Source: Sphagnum compactum | Lineage: Eukaryota; Bryophyta; Sphagnopsida; Sphagnales | Assembly: GCA_965153455.1 (NCBI GenBank) | Contig: OZ234503.1 | Span: forward strand, 5,704,001 to 5,768,000 | Length of the DNA: 64,000 bases | Reading direction: 5' to 3' | In this document: positions 45,001 through 58,085 of the stretch, piece after piece | Position numbering within the stretch: the first letter of the stretch is position 1 | Layout: each line of letters starts with the position of its first letter | Program-made: the position numbers and the translations under genes | The notes under the pieces: model-generated | The model's input: the letters and a program-made list of their open reading frames with translations, nothing else | What the model was told of the DNA's origin: nothing | Databases searched by the model: none

Positions 45001-47829
45001 AGGAAGAGGAAGAAGGGTGGCAGGAAGCAGTTTCAAGGTCACGATCCTTTGGTGGAGGCAACAGGCAACTGCCACACAAGGGTGCTACAGTGGTTCCATA
45101 TAATACGGAAGGGCAAGCAGCACACAGTGGTGGCCACCATAGGCAAAGTGGTGCAGTACTACGAGAGAGGGGTAGTGCACCAGGCACTGGGGGAAGTGCA
45201 AACCAGTTGTTGAGAAGGACAACCTCATCAGCATATGGTCCAATTGTAGGTACATTGTCTGCACAAAGCACTGCATCTTCAAGCCTTGCCGAAAACCCAA
45301 TGGGAGGTGGGAAACATTATGTAAGGCAGTTTTCTGGAAGGCCACAAACTCCCAGTTTTGCAGGGGAAGCTTCATCTCCAGCAACATTGGAGTCACCTGC
45401 AAATGTAAACAAGACAGTTTCAAGCCTGGCATTATCTCAAGCTGCACCAGATATGAGCACTGACAAGATTGAGGGAGGAGAGGTTGCCATTGCAGGAGGT
45501 GCCGTATCATGGGCAGTCACCCACTCCACAAATGGCCGTATGGCATCAGGAAGTTCTTCTACAGTTTTTGGAAAAACTGCCGGTACCTTCACCTCAGGTG
45601 GGTCAGCCCCTTCTTACAAGGAGGTGGCTCTTGCTCCTTGGGGGTCTTTCTCTCGTGTGGCTGTGACTACTGACAGAATACAGCAGGATTCATCTTCCAC
45701 TACTGAGCAAGAAAGTTCCTTTTCTGAAAAACTGAAGCAGGACATGACTGCTAATATTGAGAAAGAGACTACCATCCCTGTTGAGCAATTGCAGCAAGAA
45801 GAGCTGATCCCAGTTGACAAAGAGTCTTCCAAGCTTGTTGAAGGACAAAAGAACAAAATGTTGGCTGCCACGGAAGATTCACCCCAACTATCTAGAGTTT
45901 CATCTGATCTAGTTATCTCCAATGTGCTATCATCATCTTCATCCTCTGCTTCTCTTTCTGCAGAAGGCAGAGATTCCTCTTGGGATGGAAGTCTGCAACC
46001 TCCCACCTCACCCAAGGTGACAGACATTGTTGAAGGAGATGACTCAATTGATGATGCTCAAACACCAAAGATAGTCCTGGACTCTGAAGAAACCCAACCA
46101 GACATTCAAACTCCAAAGATACCTCTGGTATCTGAAGAAGCCCAACCAGATGCTCAAATACCAAAGGTACTTCTGGAATATGAAGGAACCCTATCAGAGG
46201 GAACACATCCAGTTTCTGTAGAAGCTGGAGGAGAAGAGATGTCTGGCTCTCACATGGTGGATGTAGCAGCTGTTGAGGAACTGGATGAAACTGTTTCCAG
46301 TAGTGCTGACACTGTGGAATCTCCAAGTGACGAGGAGATACCTTTACCAGAGACAGAGATACCTCCCTCAGAAAAGCCTAGTGAAGTTTTTGTTGATGTG
46401 GAAACTAGGACAGAAATGGAGGAGGTTGTTGAAACTGAGATTTCAGTGCAGGTTCCATCTTATGGCCATGAAAGGACTGGAGCTGGGGTTGACAGTGAGA
46501 AGAGGGAAGAAGACTCTTCATCAGGACAGCCTGTTGTGATTCATGAGGCACCAGTCTCACCAAGTACACCTGACAGTTCCTCTAAGCTCCTTTCAGCCAC
46601 TGCACCACCTTTCAGCCCAACTTCATTAGGCAGTATCAACCAGCCATCCGCAGTAACAAGTACAGTGACAGTCACAGCTCTTAGAGACAGAAAAGTGCTC
46701 CGACAAAGTGGACCTCCCCCTCACCTTCCTCCTGCTTCTCCTCCTCCTCTTCCTCAAGTTCACAGGACAATTGCTGCAACACCATTCCATAGACCTGTTC
46801 CTCACTTGGCCCTCTTCCCGCAACCAAGCTTCTTAGCACCATATTTGCCAGGTTCACATTTTATTACTCCCCATCCAGGGCTCCCCTTACATCCTCTGAT
46901 GTCTCCACCTCCTCCAAACTACTTCAGACCTCCACTTATGATGGAAGGCCCACAAATGCCATTACTGGGTAACAATCCTTACATTGGGGGACCTCCCCCT
47001 GTGTTTATCCCCTTATCTCCTTCATCAATGTCCCCTGTGCAAATGAATCCAAATGCTGCAGAGTTCATACCTCAGTTTCTGAATCCACAACCCATGCTTG
47101 GGATCGGTTCCCCTGGTTTGCCAGTTCTCATCCCGTATGCACCACCAGCCCCACTGGTACCCGAGACTTTTGCAGCTCCACACACAACTGTAACAGAAGC
47201 CAGCGGTAGTGTAACAGAAGAGCAAGCACACTCTGCAATTGAAGTGCTACCTAGGGAGTATGAACAGGGTATGCACTTGGGGACAGGAGGTGCAGAGCTT
47301 CAATTGCAAGTTGATTATCTTCATGATGGTACCGAAAAAGGAGAGGGAGAATATGCTTTCAATCAGCATGGTGAAGAGTTGAGTGGGCCAATGGAGGCTG
47401 TTGTTGGTTCTACTGAGGAGCAGGAATTAGAAGATGAGAATTACAGTGGAAGTGATGCAAGTGAAGAGGATGATGAAGTTGACCAACTGTCCACAGCTTC
47501 TGTTCAGGACGAGGAATTGGTGCCTGATGCAAGCAGGTATGGATCTTCTAAATTTTTTTCATGCACTTAGCCTTCTTGCTTTCCATGTCACAGGCCTATC
47601 TTTCTGCCCAGAAATCCTAAGCTGCAAATTGACCATGACAACATTATATCTTTGCTTCTCTTTACTGTTCAAAGCCTAAGGTATTTATTGAGATATGGAA
47701 GGTGCTGCATGGAGGGCTAAACTCCATTAGTCAAGTTCTCAAATTCTTCTACGACAGCTGAACTCTGACTAACAACCAAGGTCTTCTTTTAGTACACGGA
47801 AGGCTGCTCCAGTGGGTTGGATGCTATAG
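33089..47829 (+). CDS. REC2: CLU/TPR protein of the REC/TSS family
   Basis: Clustered-mitochondria-family protein; Arabidopsis relatives (REC1-3, TSS) affect plastid compartment size and growth. Exons: 33089-33158, 33877-33944, 34152-34244, 34971-35043, 35390-35917, 36680-36738, 37286-37417, 37563-37604, 38246-38536, 39143-39403, 39588-39742, 39986-40353, 40474-40628, 40908-40970, 41189-41290, 41630-41956, 42055-42147, 42368-42469, 42765-42869, 43026-43159, 43328-43511, 43684-43815, 44002-44114, 44262-44349, 44727-47536, 47793-47829; 6585 nt, 2194 aa, phases fit throughout. The start [20 protein letters not shown] is the family N-terminus. A ubiquitin-like CLU_N region ([20 protein letters not shown]) is followed by CLU (about 356-530: [34 protein letters not shown]), the CLU-central region (about 640-930) and TPRs (about 960-1215: [20 protein letters not shown]). 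The long exon 25 is disordered with a proline-rich stretch. Intron 3 is GC-AG. The last 12-codon exon is the least certain. Full-length relatives make the identity secure. Confidence 0.93.
35926..36452. repeat. interstitial telomere-like motifs in CLU intron 5
   Basis: Short CCCTAAA runs at 35926-35953 lie just inside the donor of intron 5, and TTTAGGG runs at 36418-36452 lie in the same intron in the opposite orientation. Each cluster has only two to four heptamers, some imperfect. Confidence 0.6.
37720..37860. repeat. telomere-like inverted motifs in CLU intron 8
   Basis: GGGTTTAG units at about 37719-37735 face CCCTAAAC units at about 37767-37795 and again at 37840-37857. The first two could pair as a short stem. 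Confidence 0.55.
37951..38245 (+). repeat. 66-bp tandem repeat ending at the exon 9 acceptor
   Basis: Four copies plus a partial of a unit containing TATTGTGTG(T/C/A), TTTTATAC(A/G)G, GCGTATCCTGGTGTGCA and TATGCGGTTTGACAAT; GCGTA(T) starts at 37986, 38052, 38118 and 38182. The final partial unit supplies the real 3' splice site TTTTTATACAG at 38245. Two upstream units keep an intact TTTTATACAG, at 37980 and 38046. Confidence 0.85.
38626..39042. repeat. 221-bp tandem duplication of TTTCTCCATC minisatellite, CLU intron 9
   Basis: Two large units (AGACATCAC at 38629 and 38850), each made of many TTTCTCCATCA(C/A)TGA-type subunits. They are bordered by (GAT)n at 38597-38622 and (ATC)n at 38825-38842. 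Long minus-strand MEKS-rich frames here are repeat artefacts. Confidence 0.75.
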
Positions 47830-50800
47830 CTCCTCTGGTGTATGATCCAAGACACAGGTTCATATCTAAGTGGACACATGAATTTGGTCTTGGGAAAAGA
47901 GAACAATACCTGAAATCCCCAAGAAAGAAAGATGTTTCTCTGGTGTCTTCTTTTCTCTGTTGACATCTTGTAGTGATGATGTCCAGAACAAAAAGATGTG
48001 TTTGATGCAAAAGGCTCAGTAACAAAGGTACAGAGTAACAAACAGATTTTTGGTAACATGGTGCTGTCACTCTGATGCTGGAGCACCTGTCCCACAACTT
48101 CTTCATTCCTTTGTAATTTGGTAATCGCCAATTGTAACTAGAAAGTGTCTTTGAACACAAAGGGTGGTACTGAGGAAGAAAGGTTGAACTGCAAAGGTAC
48201 TCACAGGCAGGTGGTGGTTCAATGACTGGGCAGGAGGTTAAAAGCCGGCATAGAGCTGCAGAAAGCATGGCATCATGGCCTTCACAACCTGAGAACCCAC
48301 AACTTGTGGAGACATACAGCTAGTAGGCTCCTGACATTGTCAAACCCACAGTAAGTGAAAGAACCAAACAGCCTCAATGGGGTCCTTATATAAAGGTATC
48401 TCTATCTCAAGAATTCTTTAGCTATGAGCTCTCTCTCTCTCTCAGGTGCAAAGAAAGGTAAATAATCATGACATTATATTCAGGAACTGGCATCAGTTAA
48501 CACTGAAGGTTCTTGATTGGGTATAGTGTTGATGCTATTTATAGGAGGAGGGATCCTTTTTCTAACAAGTCCTTTGAAATGGTGGCTGTATTTTTCAGAG
48601 ATGGTGTATAGTAGTGAAAATCCAGGCAAAACTCTGTCTGATTGATTACTCAAGGGAATTCATTGAGCCCAGAGTGATTAGCTGAGATGTGGCAAGCACA
48701 AACTGCCACCCAACAGACCTCTAAAACTGGAGTTCTTGAAATTGGTACAAACAAAAAGAAAGAGGCAATTGTAGCAGCGAGCAGTGCCTGATTGTTATGC
48801 ATGGGCTTGTGGGAGATCCACAATGACAAGGTGTGCAGGATGTCACATTGCTCAACTTCCATTCTTCAGGTTCCTATTGAAGGCTGGCTGTGTACCCTGT
48901 ATGTTGTTCAGTGCTAATGCTGGAGGAGTAAACACCTATCTGGTTCAGGAGCCCTGCCAATGGTTAGAAAATTCTTTTACCAGCTCCAGAAGTTTCACAT
49001 GAACATAAAAAAGACCATCTTGCAATGAAGTTGTGGAAATCCTTGGAGTTGGTTGAAACCAAGCAATTTCTTGAGTAGAAGTTCTCTTTACATAGAGTGC
49101 CTCGAAGCCCAGAAGTTGGGCATAAAGAAATTCAATAGGAAAATGTAGTTGAACTGTGAAATATCTGCACGCGAGCTGATCAATCTAGGTGAATGTTTCA
49201 TGTTACAATCTCATGTCACAAATCTCATTTGGGAAAAAAGAGTGTACAGGAAAGTGGATTGCTTCTTCAAACAGACGCTGTCCTAGCATTCATCTCAAGA
49301 CCATCTTCTGTGGCATGTAAATTGTCACTGGAGCTTCCTCTTGGGTAAGAGTTTAACTCACTCCATTGTATGATGGCTTTGCTGCACAGTTTTCAGCAGC
49401 CTTAGACCTAGTCCACGAGGCATGTGCAAATCGATGCTGATGAGGTTTTGTGACCTGGGGCAATACCCATTTGCCATACCTTTCCAGAGAACCACCATCC
49501 ATTTTTGCTTGCCAGGAATTGCTTCATCAAGAATTGCACATTTGAGAGCAATTGAACATCTGGCCTCTTAGTGGTGAACGTGAATGGCCTGTGTGAGGGT
49601 TTAGGGTACCTTTGCCGAAGCAATCAGTTGCCACCATCTCTAGTTCATCACTTGGCTGAACCTTGCTCTGCCCAGATTTTCATGTTCCGTTTGTTACCAT
49701 AATACAAGCAAATTTGCTTACTATAATACATCAAATTGCACACACTGACCCCAACAAACCTTTCACAATTGAACCCCATTTGCTTGGTCTTTCACAATGC
49801 AACTACTATAGAAGTTTAGGGTTTAGGGATCAATTGCTCCAAACATTGATCCTATTAAAAAAGACCCCATTTGATTGTACCTTTCTTTCCATCTGTTGTG
49901 ACTACTTGATTGCTATGAGCATTGCTTCCATTTCTCACTACAAGCAAACACCCCATTTGCCTGATCATTGTTTACTTTGGATTGCAGCTTCTTAAAATGC
50001 TCTGAATATCTCTTCCATTTCTCACCCAAGAAGGACTCCAGTCTACTTTATCTTTCACAATGCAAAGTACTAATCTCCAAACATTGCTTCCATTTCTCAC
50101 TGAGAACACCCCATATGTCTGAATCTTTCCCCAAGAAATTTTCCCTTCTGAACCCCAAAACCTTTCACAACCCTCTCTAACCAAGACATTTTTCCTAACA
50201 CAAGATACCTTGTTTCTTTTTTGGTTCTGCTTGAAAACTACTTTTGAGCTTTACTAAAACATTTTCCCCACCCAAGAAAAACCACTACATGTACATCAGC
50301 ACCCAACCTAAAAAGTCTCATTTGAACTTACTACTCCTTTTAAAGTGACACCCAACCTGAGATGCATAATTTTGTTGTTAATGAAAAACATTTTGGCAAA
50401 CATTCATGTGAATTTTATTTCCCCCCCCCCTCCCCCTCAAAAGTTGAACAAAATTAGCAGCTGGATATCTTTCATTGCATTGAAAAGAAATGCAAAACAA
50501 TTTGAATGTGCCTTTGGATTCCCTTTCTTCAATGTAGTAGCTGATTAAAAAAGAGAAACCTTGACTAAATTCATGATTCTAATTTGAAAGGGGGAAAATT
50601 GCCTTAAAAGACTATTTGTAGTTTCAACAAATCAAAAACTTATGTGGGAACCAAGTTATGTGGTTTTTGAGTGTGTGAGCAGCAAAACCTTGATTTGAGA
50701 AGGATTTACCTTCAACCCAAAATCTACTAAATGGGTGTAATCATTGTTTTCATGGAGAGTTTGTCCCTCCAACAATCAATTTCGATAGCTACCTTGTGAC

Positions 50801-51147
50801 TATTTTTCATATGGAGACTCCACATCAGGTTCTACCATTTCCTCGCAACTTTTGCAACACACCTTGAAGTGCACAACACATATAAGTCACTAGGAGTTTA
50901 CACTCCTTGACACTTACCTATTAGATCTCTTCAACTAGTCAGATCCACTTAGAAATTCTAAACAATTCAAAAAGAGCTCAAGGATCTCTTTCAATCACGG
51001 AGGAAAAGACAAGATACCTTACATAGTTCTGTTTGTTGCATGAGCAAAGTCAGATGAAATTGTGGAATTTTAAGTTGCACAAAGCACCCATGAGAAACTC
51101 CCAAAATTTCTATATTCTTAATTCCAGTGACTAGTAATTGGAACTAG
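47830..51147. other. downstream flank of the CLU gene
   Basis: To about 49660 the composition is gene-like, so it may be 3' UTR or a non-coding transcript; there is a CT tract at about 48428-48444. Beyond this it becomes AT-rich with many CATTT/CCCCA words and a TTTAGGGTTTAGGG at about 49815-49829. No protein-coding exon is recognised. Confidence 0.4.
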
Positions 51148-51552
51148 TATATGGGGGATTTTTTGGAATCCTTTGTATGGTCATCCATGGACCATTCATT
51201 CCAAAGACAATTTCAAAAATAACTACCTCATTTTCAAACTTAACTATTTCATTTCTTTCTTAATAACTACCCCTTTTCCTATTATTAACTGTCTTAATCA
51301 TTATCTTTCACCTTTCCTAATAACTACCTCCATTTTATAACTACCTCACTCTTTTTCACTATCCACACCAACATGGATATGGAAAAAATTTACATGTGTC
51401 TTTTCATGTCCATGAAATATATATTAATTTAATTTGACATTGACATAAACAATGATGAATTATTGAAAACCATATGAAAACATAAGGAAAAAAGAAAAAA
51501 AAGTTAATCATCACTAGTAGTGTGTAGCAATGCAGAGTTCAAATTTTATATT
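51148..51552. repeat. dispersed repeat family A, copy 2
   Basis: Same orientation as 5633-6080; shared blocks are given with that copy. It is more AT-rich and lacks the copy 1 segment near 5740-5830. No ORF. Confidence 0.6.
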
Positions 51553-52328
51553 TTTCTCATGAGAATAACATGAAAAAAATATATATATATAAGGTTCAAG
51601 CGAGTAAGTTTCAAATATATACCAACTAGGAAAGGTAATTATTGGAGTAGCAAAAAAAAATCTCATTTGGATGTTATTTTAATGATAATTCTTTAAACCA
51701 GGTACTCAACAAGTTTTGAGATGCAAACAAGTTTTCACACCCACCTGAAACATGTTCATGTTTCAATCGTATGACTTGAATAGCCAATTAGATGTATGTC
51801 ACCCATCTTCCATCCACATGTTCTTATCAATTTCAATTTTTCAAGCATGATGCCATGGTCTTAAAACCCTTAAAAAACAAGGGATTTGTGTTGGGGAGCC
51901 TGAAATTCTCAAAACTAACATTCCTTCTAATGCAATTTAGTAGGACAAGCATGAAAGCTTAGTGCAATTAGGCCTTAATCAATTTTTCTAATTTTAAAGT
52001 TACATACCACAGAATATACATGTTACACCTACCATGAAATTCATTTACAATTGTGGTTTGTACCAAATAATATGTTTTAGGATACAAATTTGGACTTCAA
52101 TTAAAGAGATAAAATCATTTTATATGTTCATGCAATCATGGATTGTTATGACACTACCCTTGGGTTTGTGACCAAGTCTAAGGCAAGATAAGTCAATTCA
52201 CATTAACAGTTATCTCAATGCATGACATGAGCTTAAAGGAAGTGAAACACATTTTTTGCACATAATGAGAGATGTGTGGGAAAGGAAAAGACATCCAAGT
52301 TTCAAAAGTTACATTCCCACTTTGGAAG

Positions 52329-52351
52329 TTGGGACTCCTAAAGAGTCCCAA
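52329..52351. repeat. 9-bp hairpin
   Basis: TTGGGACTC, loop CTAAA, GAGTCCCAA. The outer flanks CACTTT and AAAGTG extend the stem with mismatches to about 21 bp. Function unknown. Confidence 0.65.
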
Positions 52352-54754
52352 TTTTATAAAGTGAGGTTTCACGAATTAAAACATTTTTACATCAAATAAT
52401 CATTATGTCATTTTAAAGTTTTCTATCTGAGTTATAAGATAATTGGTGCATATTTCCAAAATAAAAGTGTTTATAAAAAGTTTTGAAGGTTTAAAGGACG
52501 ACAAAAAAATGATCAAAATGACTCCTAACCATTGAAAAGGGAATTTGGAGGATCAATTTATATTCGATTCAAGAGCTTGATATGTCATTAGAAAACTTGT
52601 GACAAGGTAAGATAGTGTACAAACGCATGTTTTAAAAACAATAATTTAAGGAGGTAATGAGCGTCTAAAAGTGCATGATAACAAATTTCAAAGTGTCCCA
52701 ATTTCAAGAGATAGACTTTGAGGACTTTGAGAAAATTCTATTAGGATATGGCAAGCTATATAACATAATATGTGAGAATAGTTCTTTTCATGACAATTCA
52801 TGCTATGATGAATTTTTGTGAATTCATGGCAAGTGTGTGATTTGATTTTGGTTCAATTGCATTAATCATGTTCTTTTGTCTATTTGTGTAATTGAAGTGA
52901 TTGAAAGTTACATGTGAAGTGTATCACTTTGTCCTAATGATCATGTAGCTCTCGTAAATCACTCTCAATCATGATAAACTTGACATTGCACCCATGTTTC
53001 CAAGTTATTTTTGTTGATATTAAGATCAATCATGAAGTTTATCACCAAACCATTTGACAAATGTGGGGGGGGGGGAGTGCATCATGCTTAAACTAAAGAA
53101 AAGGCCCCATTTTTTAACCAACCAATTTACAACTACATGCCAATGTCCACTATAGTCTAATTACAAAAAAATCAATGTTTGCTCTAATAGGAGTTTTAAT
53201 CCAAGAAAATATGCATGTTTTCATGTGATGGCCAAAGAAGGTAAGTGAAAATAATGCGAACTTAATGAAATGTTGTTTGAACTTCTAACAAAAAGGTTTA
53301 GTGACAACCTCAAAACCCTATATGAAGTTATTCAAAAGGAATCCAAGTATGGCTTGGAGAACTGAGATGAGTCTTCCCACCATGATCATGAGGTAGTGTC
53401 AATTCAAGTCTTATTCAATGTTGAACATTCAACCCTCTTAATGTGGGTGAACCTAGATTGGAAAATTGCAAACCTTAACATTTCTTGGGATGTCTTGGGA
53501 TGGGACGTGGACCTTTAAGGACATCCCAATATGGGCATTTTGTGTAAAACATAAGTTCAAATTGGGAACAATTCGTTTGTGATTATGGAACATCTTGGTT
53601 TGGCTTAATTTATGCCATGAAAACATTGTGATGGTGACGAGGACAATAAAAGATGACAAAAGGAGGATGAGAATGATGAGATTAGTAATATGGCAATGTG
53701 GACATTAATGGACAACAATTGAACAACAAGGACAATGTTAAAGGATGAAAGGGATGGTGATGTCGATGATGGAGGATGAAGGGGATGACAAAGATAGAGA
53801 TGACAATGGGCGTGACATGTGGGGACAACATGGGTCAATAGGGGAGGTTGGGGGTTGAGATGGGACAAAAAGTATGATGAGGGAGGTCAAAGGCTATGAC
53901 AAAAAATATGAATGATGAAAAAAACGGGGGATGTTAGGGTGGTGATGGGAAAAAACAAGGATGATAGGGAATGATGGGGACATATATTATGGATGATGCG
54001 ATCATCATCCATGTTTCCACAAAATCTTGCCAATATATTCTTATTGCCACCTCATTTCAATGTTCTTCTCGTCATTGTTAAATTTTCATGACATTATTTT
54101 GACATTGTCAACCCTAATTGTTGTTTCCTATCATTCTTCAAACCAAAGCCATTGTTTTAAAGATGTTTGGCAACATTTGATTAGAGGTGATGCAAAATGA
54201 AAACATCCAAACTTGGAGGTTTGGTGGATGTTGGGCCTTTTAGCCTTCCACCGGCTTTTTATTTTGTTAATTCCCCTTGGAACTTTGTGCACATGGATCA
54301 AATCAATCACCTTATTTGATGGGCTTTTTTTTTCCAAGTTTTTAAATTGTAATGTGTGCACATTTGATGGGTTAATGTCTGATTTTTATGATGTATTCTT
54401 AATTTTTTTCTTTGTGATTTTGGGGTATAAAATTCTCAAGGGGACGAGGAACAAACACAATGTTCGGTCAAACTCAAACATCAAATGGTTAGGCATCAAA
54501 ATCGTTTCAAGCTTGTAACATGAGTTGGTGAATTTTTTTGGTTCCCAGGGGTATTTTTGCCTAAATTCCAATTAATGCATGGATGGAAGGTCTAGCTTAA
54601 TGAATGGAGGAGGTGAAGGCCCATGTCAATGATTTGATAACCACATATCATGGTAATGAACAACATTTGAAGCCCTATGATTGATGGCTAATGGAAAATG
54701 TGAAAAATAATACATTAATGCACATGTGCCACAATAGGCGCATCTAGTGTATGG

Positions 54755-54942
54755 GAACCCTCCTCATACAATAGGTGATATTGAAGAGGGTAAGGTGTAG
54801 CTTGATGACTATATATAATTATGTGAAGATGCACAATGATGGATGGATGAACCCCCCTCCTACTATAGGTGAAATTGAATAGGGTAAGGTGCAACTTGAT
54901 GATTATGTACAATTATGTGAAGATGCACAACACCGGATGGAT
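54755..54942. repeat. 94-bp tandem duplication
   Basis: Two imperfect copies; ATGTGAAGATGCACAA occurs at 54821 and 54915, preceded in both by ATAGGTGA(T/A)ATTGAA(G/T)AGGGTAAGGTG. Confidence 0.8.
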
Positions 54943-55574
54943 GAAACAAGATGCATCATGGAATATTAAAAAAAAATCTTGATTAGATGAAGGGGTCCAT
55001 GGCCAACCCCAATTCCATACATTATTGGGAATGGCACATTTGTTGTCATTAGTTATACCAATGCCATAATTCTCCCCCCAAAAAAAAAACCTAGCATAAT
55101 TCGGTGAAAGAACCTTTGCAAAGGTGTACAAATGTGGTAGATTCCAAAGGTGCCACTAACATGATGCTGAATGTCCCTTATGTGTGTAAAAATCCAAAAG
55201 GTGATGATGAAGCTACCATGATAACATGAAACAATGAGATCATGGCTTAAGAATTGCCCACTTAAAAGTCATTAAGATTTGAGGATCTTATTCCAATTCA
55301 AGCTGCATCTTGTAGTTCAATTTAGTTGTTAAAAAAATGTTGAAAATCTATTAACATTTAAGTCAAATGACCCAAAAGGATGACATTGTTTGGTAGTTCT
55401 ATTGATCTTTGACCATTAATTTATCTAGTTGGGGCACCCACTTGGGTGTAATTTATCCCTACATGAACTAGGTAAAAAGACACTTTTGGACAACATTAAT
55501 GGAAGAAGGATTGGACTTCACATTTGCTAATTAGAGAACTAACTTTAAACAAAATATTAGATTGTGGATCAAAT

Positions 55575-56338
55575 CACTAGCAAAAAACTTGGTTTTTTTT
55601 ACTACAAATTTTGATAAAAAAGTACCAAATTGGACAAGGGTCTAAAAAACTACTTGGTCATCTTGGACAAGTCAATTTTGACTTGTCTGGAGTAATTGGG
55701 GTGGTTTTTTTGACTAGCACCATTTGATCGGTCATTTTGACTTGTTAAATTTCTGCTCGTATCCAACAAAAACAATTTGTGGCAAGCAAGTAGGTAGGTA
55801 GGTAGGTCATAAAAAGGTCGTTAAGTAGTAACTTAACTTAACCTATCCTACTTGACTTACCTTAACTTAACCTAGTAATCTTACTTAGTTTACCCTACCT
55901 TCCTTAGCCCCTTAAGCATGTTCATATGTTATAATGATAGGTAGGTTGTACGAGATAGGTGGGTGGGTGCGGGTGCTCGTGGGTAGGTAGGTGGGTTGGT
56001 AGGTAATAAGATTGTAAATGGGAGGTAAGAGGTAGGAAGTAGGTATGTAATAGGCATAAGATGTCCCATTTGATTAGAGAACATTGGTCATTTTGATTAA
56101 TGATGTCAATTTCTTATGTTCAATTTGATTAGATGTTCTCATTTGACTATGACTCATTGACCATTTTGACTAGGGTTGTTTAACTTGACTAGATGTATTG
56201 ATCAAATAAGTCAATGTAGTCAAATTGATTGATAAAAAAATATGCTTTAGGCCTTTAGTCAAAATGGACATGTCCATTAATAAAAAAAAACTAATTAGTC
56301 AATTTGAACTATTTGAAAATCCAAGAATTCTAATAGTG
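55575..56338 (-). mobile_element. CACTA-like non-autonomous element, copy 2
   Basis: A 764-bp element in inverted orientation relative to the copy at 18.0-19.0 kb. Its termini are CACTAGCAAAAAACTTGG on the left and, reverse complemented, CACTATTAGAATTCTTGG on the right: 13 of 18 positions match and both begin CACTA, the mark of En/Spm (CMC) elements. The interior has subterminal TCAAATGG/TTGACTAG-type motifs and a GTAGGTAGG core (55788-56047). Flanking triplets (AAT and AGT) are not a clean 3-bp duplication. No transposase. Confidence 0.6.
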
Positions 56339-57719
56339 AGTGGTCAATTTAGATTTAGGGTTTGAATGACCTTTTTTTGCTTTGCATAACATCGAGATGT
56401 AGCAATTAGATTTGTGAATATATCCCATTTTTGTAACTAATGTGACATGAAAAGGTTGATGATGGTTGGAATTGTTTCATATGAAGAGTTAACAAAATAT
56501 TATTATGTTTAAAAATGAATGAAAATAATTTTTTTGCACATTCGATGCATTATCAAAAGTGGAATACATGTCCATGATGTGAGAGAGATTCTAATTTCAT
56601 GTACTAAAAAAACCCAAAAAAATAACTCAAAATTACATGAAATTTCAAATGATGATGCAATTTTGTTTTGAAGCATTTTTATTTGGAGCAAATTTTTAGG
56701 GAGAAGACTATTTGCATGTAACATTTGAATTATTACACCTTAATCCTTTTGACATCTTTAATGTTGAATGTTTTTTTTCCAGGTTCAATGATTGTTCAAA
56801 TCATATGTTTTTTGGGTGATTATATTTCTTATGTGCTAGATTAAATGGGTTTAACTAATTTTCATTACATTTAATTTTAAGCCATCAGTACCTAATGCTC
56901 GAATAATTGGAAGTTTAATTTGTCCATATGAAATTATAAATAGACATGCATTTGAATTTTATGAGGCTTGACATATTATATATATTAGTTATGATGCTTG
57001 TTATTCTCATGTAGTTAAATTGTGAAAAGAAAATTTAATAAAGCTAATTGGACCTTTTTTTTTGGCTTCATGAGGAAAATTGAAAAAATTAAATGAGTAA
57101 ATTGAAGCATTCTTCCATTTATCACAAAGAAAAAAAAAGAAAAATTTGGAGAAAGTTTTACCCCTTATTATATCACATAAAATTTTGACGATAAATTTCC
57201 TTATTTTTTTTCCCATGATTGTGTACCTTCATCATTTTGTTATTTCAGAATTTTGGTTGCTTGGAGTGTTTCATTTTGCTCCCTTTCCTTTGTCAATTCT
57301 TCAAAAAATTGAATAAAGATAAGGAGCACAAATAAGCAACAATTTGAAAGCTTTAAAATTTGTATGTTGCAAATTTATAATGAATGTAACAAATTCTTCA
57401 AGATGTCTCATCATCTAATTCTTCCTCCCCTTATTTTAATGGAATTTGGAAGGATCATTTGTTTCTTAAGGTTTTATCAAAACTCATTTTCACACATCTT
57501 TACATAGAAGGATTCAAGAATGGCCTAAGGTGTTTATGTTTGCTTCTTCTTAAAAATTTGTCCTCAAGCTTTTAGAGAAGGAGGGCCAACTCCCTTAGAC
57601 TAAAAAAACCATTGCAATTTTCAAGGATAAACAATTAACACAATCTTACAAATAAACCAATTCTATCTAAGCTCAAACTAGGCAATGATACTTGGAGATG
57701 TTTGATTTGTAGCATTGGA
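56339..57719. other. AT-rich intergenic DNA
   Basis: Strongly AT-rich with A and T runs. No gene, RNA or definable repeat was recognised. Confidence 0.5.
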
Positions 57720-58085
57720 AATTGATGATTGCACATGTACATTATGATGGGCAAACTATTTTGCACCTTCATTGCTATTTGTATTCCAAAGCTCTCCATT
57801 GGGATTTTTGGGCAAAATTTTGCAACCCTTGTGACAAGTACAAAGGCTTTTGTTGGGGGAAAAAAATGACCCTTTGTCCCTACATGATGAGGAAAAAAGG
57901 TTTTGAAGTCCCAACATTTAGACAAGAGATTGTAGCATGTAACCAAATTATAGAATGATTCTCAAACTTTGCTATTGTCCTTTTTGACATGTAGCCAAAT
58001 TTGGCTAAGTCCTCTTGGGCAATCTAAGTCCTCTTGGGGAAGATTGCCAACCCAACTACCTCACAAATTTGAAAAAAGAAAAAAA
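57720..58085 (-). repeat. dispersed repeat family B, copy 2
   Basis: Reverse-complement homologue of 6640-7030. GTAGCCAAATTTGGCTAAGTCCTC and CTACCTCACAAATTTG mark the knuckle end, and GTACAAAGGCTTTTGTTGGGGG marks the other. Within it, AAGTCCTCTTGGG is locally duplicated (about 58006 and 58027). The knuckle frame is further degraded than in copy 1. Confidence 0.5.

Larger units (their letters stand above)
51553..55574. other. AT-rich intergenic DNA
   Basis: Stop-laden. 53620-54000 is a purine-rich GATGA/GGGGA low-complexity stretch. A G run lies at about 53065-53076. A possible but broken zinc-knuckle-like CGRFQRCH...HDAECP lies near 55130-55175. No gene can be supported. Confidence 0.4.

Noticed and set aside
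44747-46027. Minus-strand frames of 137-174 codons
   Set aside because: Antisense of the 2.8-kb CLU exon 25.
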